A stretch of 64,000 nt of DNA from Diplodia intermedia (taxonomy: Eukaryota > Ascomycota > Dothideomycetes > Botryosphaeriales > Botryosphaeriaceae): contig JAKEKT010000003.1 of the NCBI GenBank assembly GCA_021495925.1, forward strand, positions 310,001 through 374,000, read 5' to 3'. The translations under genes and the position numbers were made by a program. Of this stretch, positions 1-12,211 are shown piece by piece (within the stretch, counting starts at the first letter, position 1; every line of letters begins with the position of its first letter). Below the pieces are notes generated by a model. That model did not search any database. It was not told where the DNA came from and saw only the letters and a list, made by a program, of their open reading frames with translations.

Positions 1-306
1 GATGAGGAGGATCATTGGATGGGAGGGGAGGGAAAGAGGAAGAGGAAGAGAGCGAGGAGTAAGGGCAGGAAAAAGGCGGGTAATACGGGAGTATGCGCGG
101 AGGATGGGGCGGATGGGACGGCAGTGAAGAAGCGGAAGACATTGGGGACGAAAAGCGATGGTGAGCAGAAAGGAAAGACACAGGGGCTACAGGATAGGGT
201 AGTTACTGATCAGGGGAGTGGTATTCCCGCAGTCTCGGAGGCTCACACTGCGGAGGGAGTACACGATGGAAATTGGGAAGAGTTTGAGATCGACTGGGAT
301 ATTTGA
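1..306 (+). CDS. 3' end of a basic, probably nuclear protein (partial)
   Basis: An open frame enters from the left edge and ends at TGA 304-306, giving about 101 C-terminal residues. The visible part is low complexity. It starts acidic (DEEDHW), continues with a strongly basic stretch (KRKRKRARSKGRKK) that resembles a nuclear localisation signal, has a second basic patch (VKKRKT) about 25 residues later, and ends in an acidic aromatic tail (NWEEFEIDWDI). No catalytic motif or recognisable domain is present in this part, and the upstream exons lie outside the window, so I assign no function. Supporting it as real are the frame open from the first base and the non-random Lys/Arg clustering. The exact upstream exon border is unknown. 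Confidence 0.55.
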   Translation, partial: DEEDHWMGGEGKRKRKRARSKGRKKAGNTGVCAEDGADGTAVKKRKTLGTKSDGEQKGKTQGLQDRVVTDQGSGIPAVSEAHTAEGVHDGNWEEFEIDWDI

Positions 307-1361
307 GGTTCAAGTGGGATCTGACATGCGGTGACCATAGCTTGCTGCACGGTAAGTAGTTGCATTCTATTTGTCAATCGAGAAAAAGTTGTTATTTGGC
401 TTTGCTCTGTATCTGACTAGCAAACGAAAAGAGGTGACTATTGCTTGGCCGTTCCGATATGGTCTTGCGATCGAGATTTGCGGTAAGGGTAATAAGTCAT
501 CCAGCCATCTGATAGAGTCGGCTGGATGAAAAGTGGAGCCAATCGTGTGACATGTAGCACAGCAAAAGGAAGGAAGGCTTCCCTAATTCATTCCATGTAC
601 TGCGGATGACCTTCCATGGCTTCTTGCATGAGCTGACTTACACGTTTCCGGGAGTCATAGATAGGCATAGCTGCCTTTTTATTTGTTGTTGTCGTCATCG
701 TCTTTGGTGAACTTGAGCCGCTTTTCAATAATGTCTCCCTTATTGATCAGAAAGTCATCCATCTCGAGAATTGATCACGCGTGATCCCATGGCTCGTCAC
801 AGGCTGAATAGCTAGAGGGAAAGTAGCTGTACGTGTTATTGCACTCGCCAATCCGACTGAGACGGAAAAGCAAGCAAGCTTCGGTCGAGCATCACAATAA
901 TACAGCATCTGCAGAGGTTCGGCTTGCGCCCGACCTGATGTAACACCGGAGCTGCACGTGTCCGAAGCGATGATCGGGTCCTGTGTGTCAGTGATATCGT
1001 CTACCCTTCACCAATTCATTCATTTGAAGTACATCCTTGTTGCAGTACTCCCGCGGCAAATATTCTGATGTTTGCTCCTCACGATGTACCGAAGACTCAG
1101 ATTGAGACCTTTGCAGGAATGTGCTGTGTATCCTTCCAAAGCCGCATGACAAAAACTTGAAGAAGGCGAGGTCAATTGATTTGCAGCATCAATATTGTAG
1201 TGGAGTCGCAAGTACCATAAGAAGATGCGATGCGTACGATACTCGAAAGTCAAGCAATTCCACCAGATCAGGAGCTCCACAAGAACCAGATCAACGAGCC
1301 TTCACTTCATCCAACCTACCTCATCTGCAACCCAAACCCCTTCCCACAGAACTCAACAAAA
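307..1361. other. Intergenic, no gene seen
   Basis: About 1 kb between the partial gene and the small Cys-rich gene. Open frames are short and overlap randomly on both strands. No tRNA, repeat or MITE arm was recognised. The last 100-200 bases are rich in CA/CCA and CT runs, as is common just upstream of fungal start codons, so they probably include the leader of the next gene. Confidence 0.5.
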
Positions 1362-1647
1362 ATGTCGGGTGGAGAAGGATACAGCCGCTACGCCTGCGCG
1401 TACTGGGACTCTCATGGATGCCGCAACTACGTTTGGCAGCAGGGCGATGCTTGTGGCACCTGCCAGGTACGTACAGCTCAGTCTTCCTCTATTCCTTCCT
1501 ACAACCCCCCTTTCCAAAACAAAGTACTTCCATGAGGGGAATTTAGCGGATGCTAATCAGGAAGCAGTCTCTTGGTCGACCCTCCAAGCGCTGAAACGAC
1601 ACATGTGCAGCGCCTGTCTCTCGAAAGAACCTGATACGACGCCTTGA
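1362..1647 (+). CDS. Small Cys-rich protein, hypothetical
   Basis: Proposed two-exon gene: 1362-1466 and 1561-1647, with an intron starting GTACGT and ending ATGCTAATCAG (branch site GCTAAT just before the acceptor). The join is in phase 0 and gives 63 residues. The protein starts MSGGEGYSRYACAYWDSHGC and has six cysteines: C12, C20, then C-x2-C pairs at DACGTC and MCSAC. The paired C-x2-C spacing suggests metal binding or disulfides. No signal peptide is obvious. It shares the start-proximal RYAC motif and general Cys layout with the small gene at 11355-11537, so the two may be distant paralogues. A start context with a purine at -3 (AAAATG) supports the ATG. The intron is inferred only from splice signals and frame continuity. 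Confidence 0.5.
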
Positions 1648-2373
1648 ACGATAAGACACGCAACGTCCGTCGAGAGAGGGATCAATGACACAGCTGAAAG
1701 TCTGAGAATGACACAAAAGCGAGCAGTGGACACGGGTGCATGGGTAGATGACAGACAAAAAGGACTATCCATGTAACGCTTGCCATCAAATTCCATGCTC
1801 TAAACAAGATCCATATGTTCACGGTGACAAAACTCAACCGAAGCCAAAGATCACCACAGCAGGTGGCAAGAGGAATGTCACCCGAATCTGACTTATGCAT
1901 CGTTAATGTTATATTGATAGGCAGTCGAATACAAGTTCCGGACGCAAAAGTAAGTTTCGAATGTACACATTCACGTCTGGATCATGTATTCAGCTGCCTA
2001 CGTACTGTGAGCTCAATGGGCAGATTCTTTCAGGAAACAACAGGATGCACCATCTTTTGACTTTACAGCGTGTCATTGCTATGTACTGAACCTGCCAAAG
2101 ACATTACGTTCCGTCTAGATATTTTCGACAATCATCATGATACATGCATGTGGTATCTCAAGGAGTGGGTGTTCATATCATCAGTTCCAGCGGGGAAACA
2201 AAAGACCAAAAATCAAAAAGCAAGGGGCGTACCCACTTCATCAGACCTGTGTGTGCACCATTTTCCCGTCTATGTATAAAGAGACAAGGAAAAAAGAATC
2301 CCCAAGAACCCACCGGGGGTTCCTGGTACCTCCCTCCGCAAGCGCAATTTGGAGTCCTGTGCGAGGGAGTCCT
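1648..2373. other. Intergenic with a decayed MITE
   Basis: Spacer between the small Cys-rich gene and the 3' end of the convergent GT2 gene. Apart from the degenerate MITE at 1855-2045, nothing coding was recognised. The stretch 2230-2373 probably holds the GT2 3' UTR. Confidence 0.45.
1855..2045. mobile_element. MITE copy 1 (degenerate)
   Basis: A left arm reads CACAGCAGGTGGCAAG at 1855. The internal hairpin runs 1921-1998: its left side is GTCGAATACAAGTTCCGGACG and the right side is the imperfect complement CGTCTGGATCATGTATTCAG. The right terminal repeat is decayed (GGGCAGATTCTTTC near 2018-2031). It belongs to the family described at 51187-51399. No target duplication can be recognised. 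Confidence 0.55.
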
Positions 2374-5195
2374 TTACCACGTGAACAGCATCAAGTTCGG
2401 GTTCAGGGCGATGGGAAGGAGCAGGTGCGCGGCGACGATGGTGGACAGCGGCCAGATGGCGACGAAGGTCTTGACCTGGTAGAGCGGAGGGAAGACGTAG
2501 GAGCCGCAGACCATGAGGGCGATGCAGGCGATGCAGAAGATGAACGTGTACTTGAAGCGCTTGAGCACACGCGGGATCTCCTCGAAGAAGGTGGTGTTCT
2601 TGGCCTCCTTGGCCGTCGCGCCCCACGACATGTCGATGGAGAACATGTGGCAGAGGATGGCCTGGGAGACGTGCAGCGACAGGCCGCCCAGGAAGCAGGT
2701 CAGAAGCGGCACCCACTTGAAGCATTCGATCCACGCTGAGATGAGCGCCTTTTCCTCGGTACGGTAGCGGAGGATGCCGAGGGAGATGTTGCCGAGGGCG
2801 TTGAAGACGACTACAATGCCGAAGTAGATCTCGAACGAGGAGGTGTAGTAGTGGTCGTAGTAACCATTAAACCAGCCAATGATGAAGTAATTGAGCAGGG
2901 TCAGGATCCAGGCAGAGCCAATGGCGTAGTAAGTACCGATGTATGCCATGATGGTAAGCTTCGAAGGCAGAGGCATGCTAGACATGATGAAGTTCCGGAA
3001 AAGCTTGGTAAAGGGGCCACGGATGGGCCAGTAGCGGAGAGGATGGAAAATTAGCTCGCTACAGCCATAGGCGTATTTCTCCCTATAAAAGCCAACATGA
3101 TTAGTTATAAGCCATCTCAGAGGACGTGATGACCGACCATCTCTCGAGCTCACTGTCTACAGTGAGCGAGACGCCTTCCTTGTAGCCGTCACCCTTGTAC
3201 GCACCAAGGCGAATGGTGTAGCCTTCGGTTTGCAAGCGCAGAGCCATGTCGAAGTCCTCAGACACGGTCGCCTCACTCCAGTACTTTTCGCGGTAGTCGT
3301 CCTTGCAGTCGTAGGCAATGTTCTGAATGGCAGACCAACGCAACCAAGCGTTGTGACCAACGAATGGGGCAACGTCGCCGCAGGAGACCGAGTAGCGGAT
3401 TTGGGTATAAATCAGGTTAGTGAAGTAGGTGATGCCACGCTCGAAGAAGCTGTCCGTAACGTTCATGACACCCGAAGAGTACTGGATGATACCAACCTGG
3501 GGAGACTGATCCATTTCGCTGACAGCTTCGAGGAAGCAGTCCTTGGGGACACGGGTATCGGAGTCAATCAACAGGATGTAGTCACCGACGCGGATATTGC
3601 CGTTAGCCCAAGTGCGGCCCTCGTCTTCGGCGACAACCTCGGCAAGGGCATTGCGGTAGGCAGCAACCTCGTCGTCCTGAGTCCAGGAATCCGAGCGGTG
3701 CATGGAGAGCAGCCTCTCCTCGACGCGGTTGGAAACCCAGAGGGCGTAGTTCATGTTGGAAGCCTTCTTGAACTTTCCGCGGCGCAAGAAAGCCTCTTCT
3801 CCCTCAGCAGGCTTCGGGTTATGCTTGGGACGGGCACACCACCCGATGTTGTTCTCCTCGTAGTACTCTTGTCTTTTTCGAGCCTCTTCCTCTGGAAGCA
3901 ACTGCATACCATCATCATTGACGAAGATGTTAGCAGTGCCTCCCTGCATCTCGTAAGTAGACATGGCGGCTTTGATGGAGCGAATGGTGGGCTCGATAAC
4001 CGAGTGGAGGCCTTCCTTGTAGACGGGGCACTGGATGGTCACGTGGGGGAGTACACCAGTATCGCGGTTCAAGCGGCGAGGGGCGATTCCAGAGTAGTAC
4101 TTGCTGTTTTCACCGGTTTGGCCGATGGGTCCAATGATTTGCGCGACGTTGCCGACAAGAGCCTGGAAAAAAAACTGCAGGTGTGTCAGTTGGAGCGATG
4201 GATGCGGATGCGCAGCAATCACTTACCAGAGACAGCCATGCTTGCGGAATCACCACGGCGGCAAAAGCCAGGCGGATGTAGCTGCCATCGACCTGCAACT
4301 GGACGGCGACCTCACGCCAGCCAGAGCCAATCGCAACGCAAGTGACGACCATGGTGCACGCTGTGATCAGCGCTTGGATCAAGACGGTCTTGCGGGGCTT
4401 TTCCTCAGCCGCCTCCGGGTCCTCGAGCTCGTAGACGTCGTACGAGGCCTCTTTTTTCTCATCGTCGCCGTCTTCACCCTCCTGCCATATCATGTCCATG
4501 AGGGCAGCTTCGATGTTCTTGACGCGCTCGAGCAGTTTCTTCGGTTGATCTTCCCACACCACGAGAATGCCTCGATCCGCAATGAATGCAGCGAACTGGT
4601 GCTTCTGGCAACGTGGCAGAAATGACATATCGGGAAGCACCTGAACTCGTAGACCCTTCTGGATTTCGACATACGGCAGGTTGTTGTTGTGGAGCAAGAT
4701 CTTGATAACGCGGGTGTTGACAGTCATGGCAACCTATGATACAGGTGTCAGGACAGCGTTCAATATCAGATCAAGTGCGGCCAAACTTACGCGAACGTTG
4801 AGCTGCTCGATAGCCTTCAAGAAACCGTTGGGCTCTTCTGCCAGCTCTGCAGGACAGCATGCATACGAGCCCCGGGATTTCTTCAAGACAACACCTTCCT
4901 CGTACTCGCCGGCGCACCACAGTTTCTCTTCCTGCTGGGAATGAAGCCAGTTGACCATGACATCGCATTTGATCTCGCTCAACTGGTCCATGCCCGAGTT
5001 CCGGTAAAGAGAGTTCGGGCGAGATCCATAGGGAGAGGAACCGCTTGAGCCGGCAAGGTAAGCAGGCCGGGGAGAATCAAGCGGCGGCAAGCTGTCAGGC
5101 CGCGCCTCGGCCGGCTTCTCGTTGGTGATGACTGCCTTGGCCGCATTCTTCTTGTCTTCGCCCTTGCGAGGGGCGAAGTAGGATTTGAGGCCCAT
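2374..5195 (-). CDS. GT2: Membrane family 2 glycosyltransferase (ZtGT2 type)
   Basis: Four exons on the minus strand: 5195-4791, 4733-4227, 4162-3138 and 3082-2374. Phases join cleanly to 881 residues. The start MGLKSYFAPRKGEDKK is preceded by a non-conserved open frame, so I take this ATG. Order: cytosolic N-terminus, two membrane segments near residues 260-310, a GT2 catalytic domain, then several C-terminal membrane segments. Catalytic motifs visible: NDDG (386-389), DSD (about 504-506), SED (605-607) and ERW (about 644-646, completed across the last intron). These match processive inverting GT2 enzymes such as chitin and hyaluronan synthases. The closest family I know is the fungal GT2 required for hyphal growth on surfaces in Zymoseptoria and Fusarium. 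Its product polysaccharide is not settled. The exon 3 donor is GTCGGT, weaker than the others. A decayed fragment of this gene lies near 12.2-12.4 kb. Confidence 0.9.
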
Positions 5196-7713
5196 TGGGA
5201 TGGGGAGAAGGGTGATAGGGTGACAGATCAAGTGAGCGGCACACAAGTGGCAGTACGGATACCCGTCTTCGAGGACACTTGCTACACGAAGAGCGAACGG
5301 CCCATTCAAGGAGGAACAGGAGGTTGGGAACGAGAGATGAAGCCAAGGCTCAGGGCCTGCGGGTAATTGCGCGCAAAGCGAAAGACGGCGGGTGAAGCAG
5401 TGGAAATCCTGGGAGACGGCACGATGATATATTGGAGCGCGGGAAAGGATTGCTGCCAAGGTGGTAGGGCAGACAGCGGTGGACATGCAAGATAGCGTTC
5501 AATGGCACGACAAGCGGGAGCGACCGGCATGCTGGGAGCATTGGAGCGGACTAGCCACGGGGTGCTTCGCCCGAAAGAGGAACTGTGGCACAGCGGGACC
5601 GTCGCTCGGGGGCATGGGCATGATTTGCAGCATGGAGGGCGAGCTTCTGGCCCACGCTATCGGCGGCCCCCAACAACCTTGAGCAAAACCTAAAACGCCA
5701 GGCAGCTTGCGGACATGGCCGCCCGTATCTGCACGATAGCAATCCCTGCGGGCGAGGGCTGCGTTCTGGAAGTGTCGCACTACCGAATCGATAGAAGCTG
5801 CACCCACTGCTCGAGCTGGACCCGCCGCCGGCCCGCGAGACTCTCCCGTCACCGAACAACGGACGGCATCGTCTGGCGTGGCAAGGACTACAGAAGATTG
5901 CGACGCTGGAGGATGGGATGGAATTTTGGGATAGCATCTAATCTAAGACGGCGCGAGACAGCGCATCCGCCCAGGCAGCGCCATGTCGCAGGCAAAGTGG
6001 CATGGTGGTGATGAGGCGACTGGGTGTGGGCGAGCGACGGAGCGGCAGAGCTACTATTCTTAGGCGTGCAGGCCGTGTTGTTATCACGGCGAAAGCGGCT
6101 AATGGTGGTTGCAAGCGATGCCCTGGCAGGCGGGCCAATCGAGGCCGACACACCCCTGAAGTCGGTCCAAGGTGCGGCTTCGCTAACGGCGCGTGGCTTG
6201 CCGTTGCATTGCTGTGAAGACGAGAGCACTATAGCCGGTCGATCCTTGATCCTCGGTCGCGGTTCCCTCAGACGGTTGCACTGACGATAGCTGCCTGGAT
6301 CCTGCTCGTTTGCGTTGCCATCTGACAGGTGCGGGGTCGCGCCGTCCACGGGCCCCCCGACTCGAGCAGTCGAGCAGTCGTGCGGTCGTGCAGTCGTGCG
6401 GTCGGTCGTGCAGGGCGGCCGGGCAGAAGCAGCCGGGCGAGGCTAGGTAGGTCGTGGTCGTGGTTCCCGCGCTGGAGAGGACAGCGTGCGGCGGGGCTAG
6501 CGTTTTTGGGCAGTGGCAGTGGGGGCAGGAGCGGATACGAGAGCACCCGGAGCCTCGCCACTTGTGGGTTGACTCGAAGCGGGCAGGCGCCGCATGCAAC
6601 CACGGAGCTTGCGACCATCGCACAATTTGCTGCACCCAAATCAATCTCTGCTGCCGTGGCCATTTACTCGATCCTTCACAGCTGCTCCCACTTTTCAGCC
6701 GCGAGCCCCATTTCCCGTGGGGCGATGAGTCAGTTGGGTGCAGAGACTCGCCCAGATGCTGCCAGGGACACGTCTGCTGCCAGCTGCGACTTGCCATGGA
6801 CGCCGCGGCTACAGCCGCCGAGCTGCAGATCTGGCCCTGCCTCCCTCGACGATCGCCCTTTTCAGCCTCACTGCTACCCATTTGAGCCATCTTGGTCTGG
6901 CACGCCGGGCTGTGGCTGCCTGATGCCACGCGAGCACGGCTTCTTCAACTCAAATACCGCTTGATAAGAAGTGCTGCAGGAGCATGGGTACGTGCCTATG
7001 CCGTGTCGCACTCGTCGGCATACGCTGGCAGCCGTCAGACCATTCGCGACGGACTTCATTCCTGGCCGTACGACGGAGAAGTAGCACGGAAGCTGAGCTG
7101 GTCAGAATCACGGCACTAGCCCGCGGCATTCGTCGTTGACACGACTTACCCGTTCCCAACCAGCGTGACGGCGTTTCCATTGTCATGGCTCACCTCGAGA
7201 GGCGGAGACATGTGCAGTGGGTAGCGCAAAGGGCCCGGCGCAACTGGCTCAGCGACATCAGTGTTGCGAGATCTCAGCTAGTCGGCCTAGTGAGATATCG
7301 CGAGGTAGGCAGCACTGGTTGAAGAGATGGCACAGCGGTGGCAAAAGAGTTTACTGGCCTTGGAGCACACCGAGGAGGATACATGGGATGGGTGTTTTTC
7401 TATGAGGCAGATGTGGCGTAGAGGGCACAGGCCAGCTCCGCCAACGACGTCATCCACCACCCCGCATTGGCATCCTACCGTGGTACAACAACGAGCAAAC
7501 TTCCTGCAAGGCCTTTTCACCTCTCCAGTGCTTTGCTCGCATTACCGGATCCGGGAGCTTGTGGGGTTATGACTCCTCGTGATTAGGCGGCACCGTCGCA
7601 TCCGCCTGTAGGCAGCAGGGCTGCGCCACATGCGCCATGCTATTTAACTTCTCAAGTCCATTATTGGTATTCCACACTTCTACATTGTACAATCACACCG
7701 TCGTCTTGCCGCC
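5196..7713. other. Long intergenic region, no gene seen
   Basis: About 2.5 kb between two diverging genes (GT2 and the VIT/VWA gene), so it holds both promoters. Many medium open frames occur on both strands but none shows conserved motifs, credible splice structure or a domain. Low-complexity GC-rich tracts and the tandem repeat at 6361-6415 explain several of them. TATTTAACTT at 7640-7649 lies about 65 bases before the VIT/VWA start and could be a TATA-like element. Confidence 0.5.
6361..6415. repeat. Short GC-rich tandem repeat
   Basis: Imperfect head-to-tail units of about 8-9 bases based on CGAGCAGT / CGTGCGGT / CGTGCAGT, roughly six units, in the long GT2-VWA spacer. It creates an apparent RLLDCSSR/HDCTTAR-like open frame on the minus strand that I do not consider coding. 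Confidence 0.65.
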
Positions 7714-10700
7714 ATGGCTCCCCATCAGCACATTTGTGGCTTCTACTACACAACCCCTCGGGTCGACGCCAATCCCTGGGAGGACCAGTGCCAACGACAC
7801 TACCTTCCACAGCTCGCCCTCAAGTCCCACACAACCATCCTCTCGAGGACCTCGAGGACCCTCCTTACCCAAACCTTCACCAACCCGGACCAGACGAAGG
7901 CCATCAAGAACGCACGCTACACATTCCCGCTCTACGATGGAGTCTCTGTCGTTGGCTTCACCTGTCGCGTAGGTGACCGGCTCATCAAAGGCCAAGTCAA
8001 GGAAAAGGAAAAGGCCAAGTCCGATTTCAACCAGGCGGTTGAGCGCGGCCAGGTTGCCGGTTTGCTGGAGCAGCTACCCGACGCCGCCGATGTCTTCACC
8101 ACAACCGTGGGCAACATTCCCCCCGGAGCAACCATCCTCGCCGAAATTGCCTATCTTGGTGAATTGAAACATGACGCAGAAGTCGACGGCATCCGCTTCA
8201 CCATACCCACTGCCATCGCCCCTCGCTATGGCAAATACCCGGGCGAGCTGCTTAGCAAGCCAGCTGCAGCCCAAGCCCACGCCAGCTCCGGCATGGAGAT
8301 TGTCATCGATGCAGTCTCCGATGACTGCTCGCCCATTAAGCAGTTGCGATCGCCAACCCACCCCATCTCCGTGTCGATGGGGGTGACGTCGACAGCTCCG
8401 GGTGCAGAGCCCACGATGACGAAGGCATCCGCAACCCTGAGCCTCGGCACCGCAGAGCTCGACACAGACTTCATCATTCAAGTGGTGGCGAAGGACACCG
8501 GGAACCCTACCGCTATCCTGGAGACACATCCACGCATCCCTCAGCAACGCGCCCTCATGACAACCCTGGTGCCCAAGTTCTCGCTGCCGTCAATCAGACC
8601 GGAGATTGTTTTCATTTGCGATCGGAGCGGTAGCATGGGGAGTGGATCAAAGATACCCACGGCCGTCGGAGCTCTCAAGCTCTTCTTGAAGAGCTTACCG
8701 GTAGGCGTGAAGTTCAATATCTGCTCCTTTGGCAGCCGTTACACTTTCCTCTGGCCGAAAAGTAAGTCTTACAGCCAAGATTCCCTTGAGGAAGCGATCA
8801 AGCATGTCCAGACTTTCGATTCCGACTACGGCGGCACCGAGATCCTCGAACCGCTAAAAGCAACCTTCGAGAATCGCTACAAGGACATGGAACTCGAGAT
8901 CATGCTTCTCACTGATGGCGATGTCTGGGGGCATGGGCCTATTCTCGCATACCTGAACGAGCATATCTACGCCCAGAAGGAACCTGTCCGTGTCTTCACT
9001 CTGGGGGTGGGGCTTGATGCAAGCTCCGCTCTCGTTGAGGGCATCGCAAGGGCAGGCAACGGTTTCTCTCAGGCGGTTGGCGACAACGAAAAGATGGATA
9101 GGAAGATTGTGCGCATGTTAAAGGGCGCTCTCTCCCCGCACATCACCGATTACAGCTTGGAAGTCAAGTATGCGGACGAGAAACAAGGTAATAGCGACGA
9201 CGGGTTCGAGCTTGTCGAGAAGGTTACCGACAGTCTTCGTGTCAACCTCAATCTGCGCGATACGGAAGCCCAACACGAAGCTGGGGTGGTAAGCATGCCT
9301 AAACATCGAGCCACAGAGCAATCTCTCATAATGTCAACTCTAACACTCATAATAGGCACCGAAAACCCCAATATCATTGTTTGATCCGTCAGTAGACGTT
9401 GACGCCCCGGAGCCACACAATGCGTCCAATGATGGTCAGGATCGCTACGCGCACCTTCCTCCGCTTGATCCTCCGGCCATTCTTCAAGCGCCTTCTCGCA
9501 TACCTGCGCTCTTCCCTTTCAACCGCAGCACGGTATATCTACTCCTGTCGCCAAACTCACCAGCAGCGAATCGTACTCCGAGTTCGGTTATTCTCCGCGG
9601 CACCTCGTCCCACGGGCCTCTTGAGCTTGAGATCCCGGTGACAATTGCTTCGGAGAACAATGGAAAAGGCGAGACGGTCCATCAACTCGCCGCGCGCAAG
9701 GCTGTCAGCGAACTCGAGGAGGGACGCGGCTGGCTTTCGGAGGCTGTTGATGCCACGGGCGCCAAGTTGAAGGAGAAGATGGAAGGCCGTTGGGACGAGA
9801 TGGTCGAGCGCGAGGCCGTACGTCTGGGCGTGAGGTTCCAAGTTGGCGGCAAATGGTGCTCCTTTGTCGCGTTGGAGCAGAATCCGGAGAACCAAGACGC
9901 GGAGCCGGGCCGGGACTGGGAATACTTGGATGGTGGCGAGCCGATCCCCTCGGCGGCTACGGATGATCCAAGCCTCGCCGATTACCAGCAGAGCGTTATG
10001 CTCCTTCGGCAGGAAAGAGCAGCACCCCGAGTTCGATGCATGATGATGGCCTCGCCTTCAGCTAGGCCCGGTGGCGGTGGTGGTGCGGTTACGAAGGGGT
10101 TCCGCCAGCGCGTCACGGACAAGCTCGGGCAACAACATCAGCCTGCCGCCGCCGCCGCCGCCGCCGCCGTCTCCGCCGTGAACCCTGCCGACATGCAGCT
10201 GATGTCTAGTGAGCCCATGGGCGCCGGTGCCGACCCTCTTGCGGACGACGTATGTGCAATCTCCCCAGATCCCCCTCCCCCCCTTTTTTTTTTCTCGTCC
10301 ATTCTTTCGCGAAAGGCTCCCCCATTGATGCTGACTTGGCTTCTTGCTTCTGCCAGGATGACGAGGAAATGGGTTTCGGCTTGTTCGACGGCGACGGTCC
10401 CCCTGCTCCTCCTCCCGCCGCACCGGCTAAAATCCAGTCACGCAAGGCAAAGAGAAGGAAGACGGCGAGGAACACGCTGGGGGCGGAAGTAGACGAGGAA
10501 GAAGACGGAGGGGCGGAGGCCGCCGACGCATCGTCGTCGCCCCTCCAGCGCATCGTCGCGCTGCAGACCTTCGAGGGGTCGTGGGAATTGGATCGCCGGT
10601 TGCTGGGCGCCGTGGGCGGCTTGCCCGGGGTGAACGATGGCGGCGATGGTGACGACAGCATGGCGGATGCGATGAGGGCCTTGGGGTGCGACGGACCAGC

Positions 10701-10914
10701 GGCCGACGGGGCGGCCCTGCTGGTGGTTCGCAAGGTGGCGGCGACGGCGTTGGCGGTTGCGTTCTTGAGGCTGAAGGTGGCGGAGGAGGAGGAGGCGTGG
10801 GAGTTGGTCGTGGAGAAGGCGGAGGACTGGCTCATCGAAGGGTCTGGCGTCGGCGAGGAGGTGGTCAGGGCCCTGAAAGAGAAGGCGGAGGCGCTCGTCA
10901 AGGGGAAGGAGTAG
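7714..10914 (+). CDS. VIT and von Willebrand factor A domain protein
   Basis: Three exons: 7714-9288, 9356-10249 and 10357-10914, all phase 0, giving 1008 residues. The introns have good signals: GTAAGC...ATAATAG, and GTATGT with branch GCTGAC and acceptor CCAG. The N-terminal ~150 residues fit a VIT domain (fibre-like inter-alpha-trypsin N domain; motifs ARYTFPLYDGVSVVGF and GNIPPGATILAEI). A VWA domain follows from about residue 290, with an intact MIDAS motif DRSGS (FICDRSGSMG), a TDGD segment and GGTEI. The C-terminal third is poorly conserved: a Gly run, a poly-Ala run encoded by GCC repeats (about 10144-10170), an acidic DDEEMGFGLFDGD motif, a Lys/Arg patch and a helical tail. VIT-VWA proteins are usually metal-dependent protein-binding modules. 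The fungal members lack a firm assigned role. No signal peptide is seen, so it is probably intracellular. A MITE begins 17 bases after its stop. Confidence 0.88.
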
Positions 10915-10931
10915 TATCTCACGAGTACCGA

Positions 10932-11081
10932 CACAGCGGGTGACAAATTGGGGCTACCCGCATACTCTTCCCAAAAAAGTATTGCACCATACTCGTAGGG
11001 AGTTGAATCCAAGGTCCGGACGCACCTGCACGTATTTGAGACTCGCATCTACGTCCGGATCTTGGATTCAACTACCCATGG
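10932..11081. mobile_element. MITE copy 2 (right end missing)
   Basis: The left terminal repeat CACAGCGGGTGACAAATTGG starts at 10932, only 17 bases after the VIT/VWA stop. The hairpin spans about 10998-11077: GTTGAATCCAAGGTCCGGAC on the left, GTCCGGATCTTGGATTCAAC on the right. No matching right terminal repeat follows; the sequence turns into unrelated DNA after ACTACCCATGG, so the copy is truncated or its right end has decayed. Confidence 0.75.
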
Positions 11082-11354
11082 AAAAGCAGGCGGTCGGAAA
11101 CGGGGAAGAAGCGTAAATGGTATCCGAATGACGCAGGCAGAGAAAAAGGGAGATACACGTGGGAAAGCTGGTCTTTCGTTCAGTCGACGGCGGAAAAATT
11201 CGCGAACGTGTTCTATCACTTACTCAAATAATTTGGTATTCCATATATACCTTGAGTATTTGTCAGTCAAAAGTAACACCAATGTCACACCGTTTGATGG
11301 AGAACTGGGATAAACACCGTCATTTCCTTATTCAGTCCATCGTTCGGAGAAGCC

Positions 11355-11537
11355 TCAGTAGACCCACGGAGACTCTCCCGGTGGCGGACCGCGGCAGCCC
11401 GGGCGGCATGGGAACACGTTGGCGTTCTCGGTGACCCTCATTGTACCGCAGAACCTGCCCTGTGCCTTGAGGCAGAGGATCCTGCGCGTCTTCCTCTTGT
11501 GGCCGCAGGCGTAGCGGGTGACGACTTGCAGGCACAT
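11355..11537 (-). CDS. Small Cys-rich protein, hypothetical
   Basis: Single-exon minus-strand frame of 60 residues starting MCLQVVTRYACGHKRKTRR. The pattern is M-C, YAC-x-H, an Arg/Lys run, then C, FC and a C-terminal C-x3-C. The same layout (M-C...AC-x-H...C...FC...C-x2-C) recurs in the 14104-14316 gene on the same strand, which is my main reason to call both real. The Cys/His arrangement could bind zinc, but no named domain is recognised. No signal peptide is present. The gene lies about 280 bases from MITE copy 2. Function unknown. Confidence 0.55.
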   Translation of the reverse strand: MCLQVVTRYACGHKRKTRRILCLKAQGRFCGTMRVTENANVFPCRPGCRGPPPGESPWVY

Positions 11538-12145
11538 TGTCGGTGAACAGTTGGGTTTTGTCGGATCAGGTCTTTGCAGAAAAGTTAGCTTTTTCGTCTC
11601 GAGAGGCTCGGTGAATTTTTTCCCTTCCCGTTATTTCATATTGCGGTTTGTGCGTCCCTTGTGTAGCGTGTGGTGGAGGTAGAGCGTGGAAGTGATATCT
11701 CGGGGGAGGAAGGAGAGCTGGGTCTGGCGAGTGCAATACCGTTGCTTTTTCTCCCGCCTGCCTCGTGGCGCGCAATCTAGATCTCACGCCATGTCTTGGG
11801 GGCGGTCAGCAAGGCGTCGACGATGAGGTCATCTCTCGTATGAATGCTCCTACGGATGGGCGGAGATGTGCGAGTGGAAATGTACCGGTGCCGCGTGCGC
11901 TGCAGGTTTCAGACGCGGAGATGTCGTCGGCAGATGGGCAGAAGCTCCCCGTGCATCCCGATTCGGCCGTCTTGCGGCCACCAAGGCACTAATGGCCCTG
12001 GAGTCCGCCCTGGGCGTTGAGCTTTGTTGGTAGGCTGGCTTGGAAACTGCGTGGTCAGCTTGAGGACTGCGTTCGAGGCTGCTGGCGTTCTCCGTGTGGC
12101 GGCTCGTGGGCACTACTTGATGTCATTGCCAAATATTCCATCAGC
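11538..12145. other. Intergenic, no gene seen
   Basis: Upstream side of the small Cys-rich gene at 11355-11537, so it should carry that promoter. No conserved ORF, tRNA or repeat was recognised before the MITE arm at 12146. Confidence 0.4.
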
Positions 12146-12211
12146 CACAGCGGGTGACGGAAGGAATTGACCCTTTGAGTTCACCCAAGACCATACACAC
12201 TTCCTACATAG
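12146..12211. mobile_element. Solo left arm of the MITE family
   Basis: It begins CACAGCGGGTGACGGAAGGAATTG, the family's left terminal repeat, and ends CTTCCTACATAG, the sequence that precedes the hairpin in the copy at 51187. Instead of the hairpin, DNA resembling the GT2 gene follows directly from 12212. No matching right arm was found in the next 900 bases. Confidence 0.6.

Noticed and set aside
6183..6929. 248-codon minus-strand frame in the GT2-VWA spacer
   Set aside because: No domain, strongly biased composition, and part of it is the tandem repeat at 6361-6415. No credible splice structure or paralogue.
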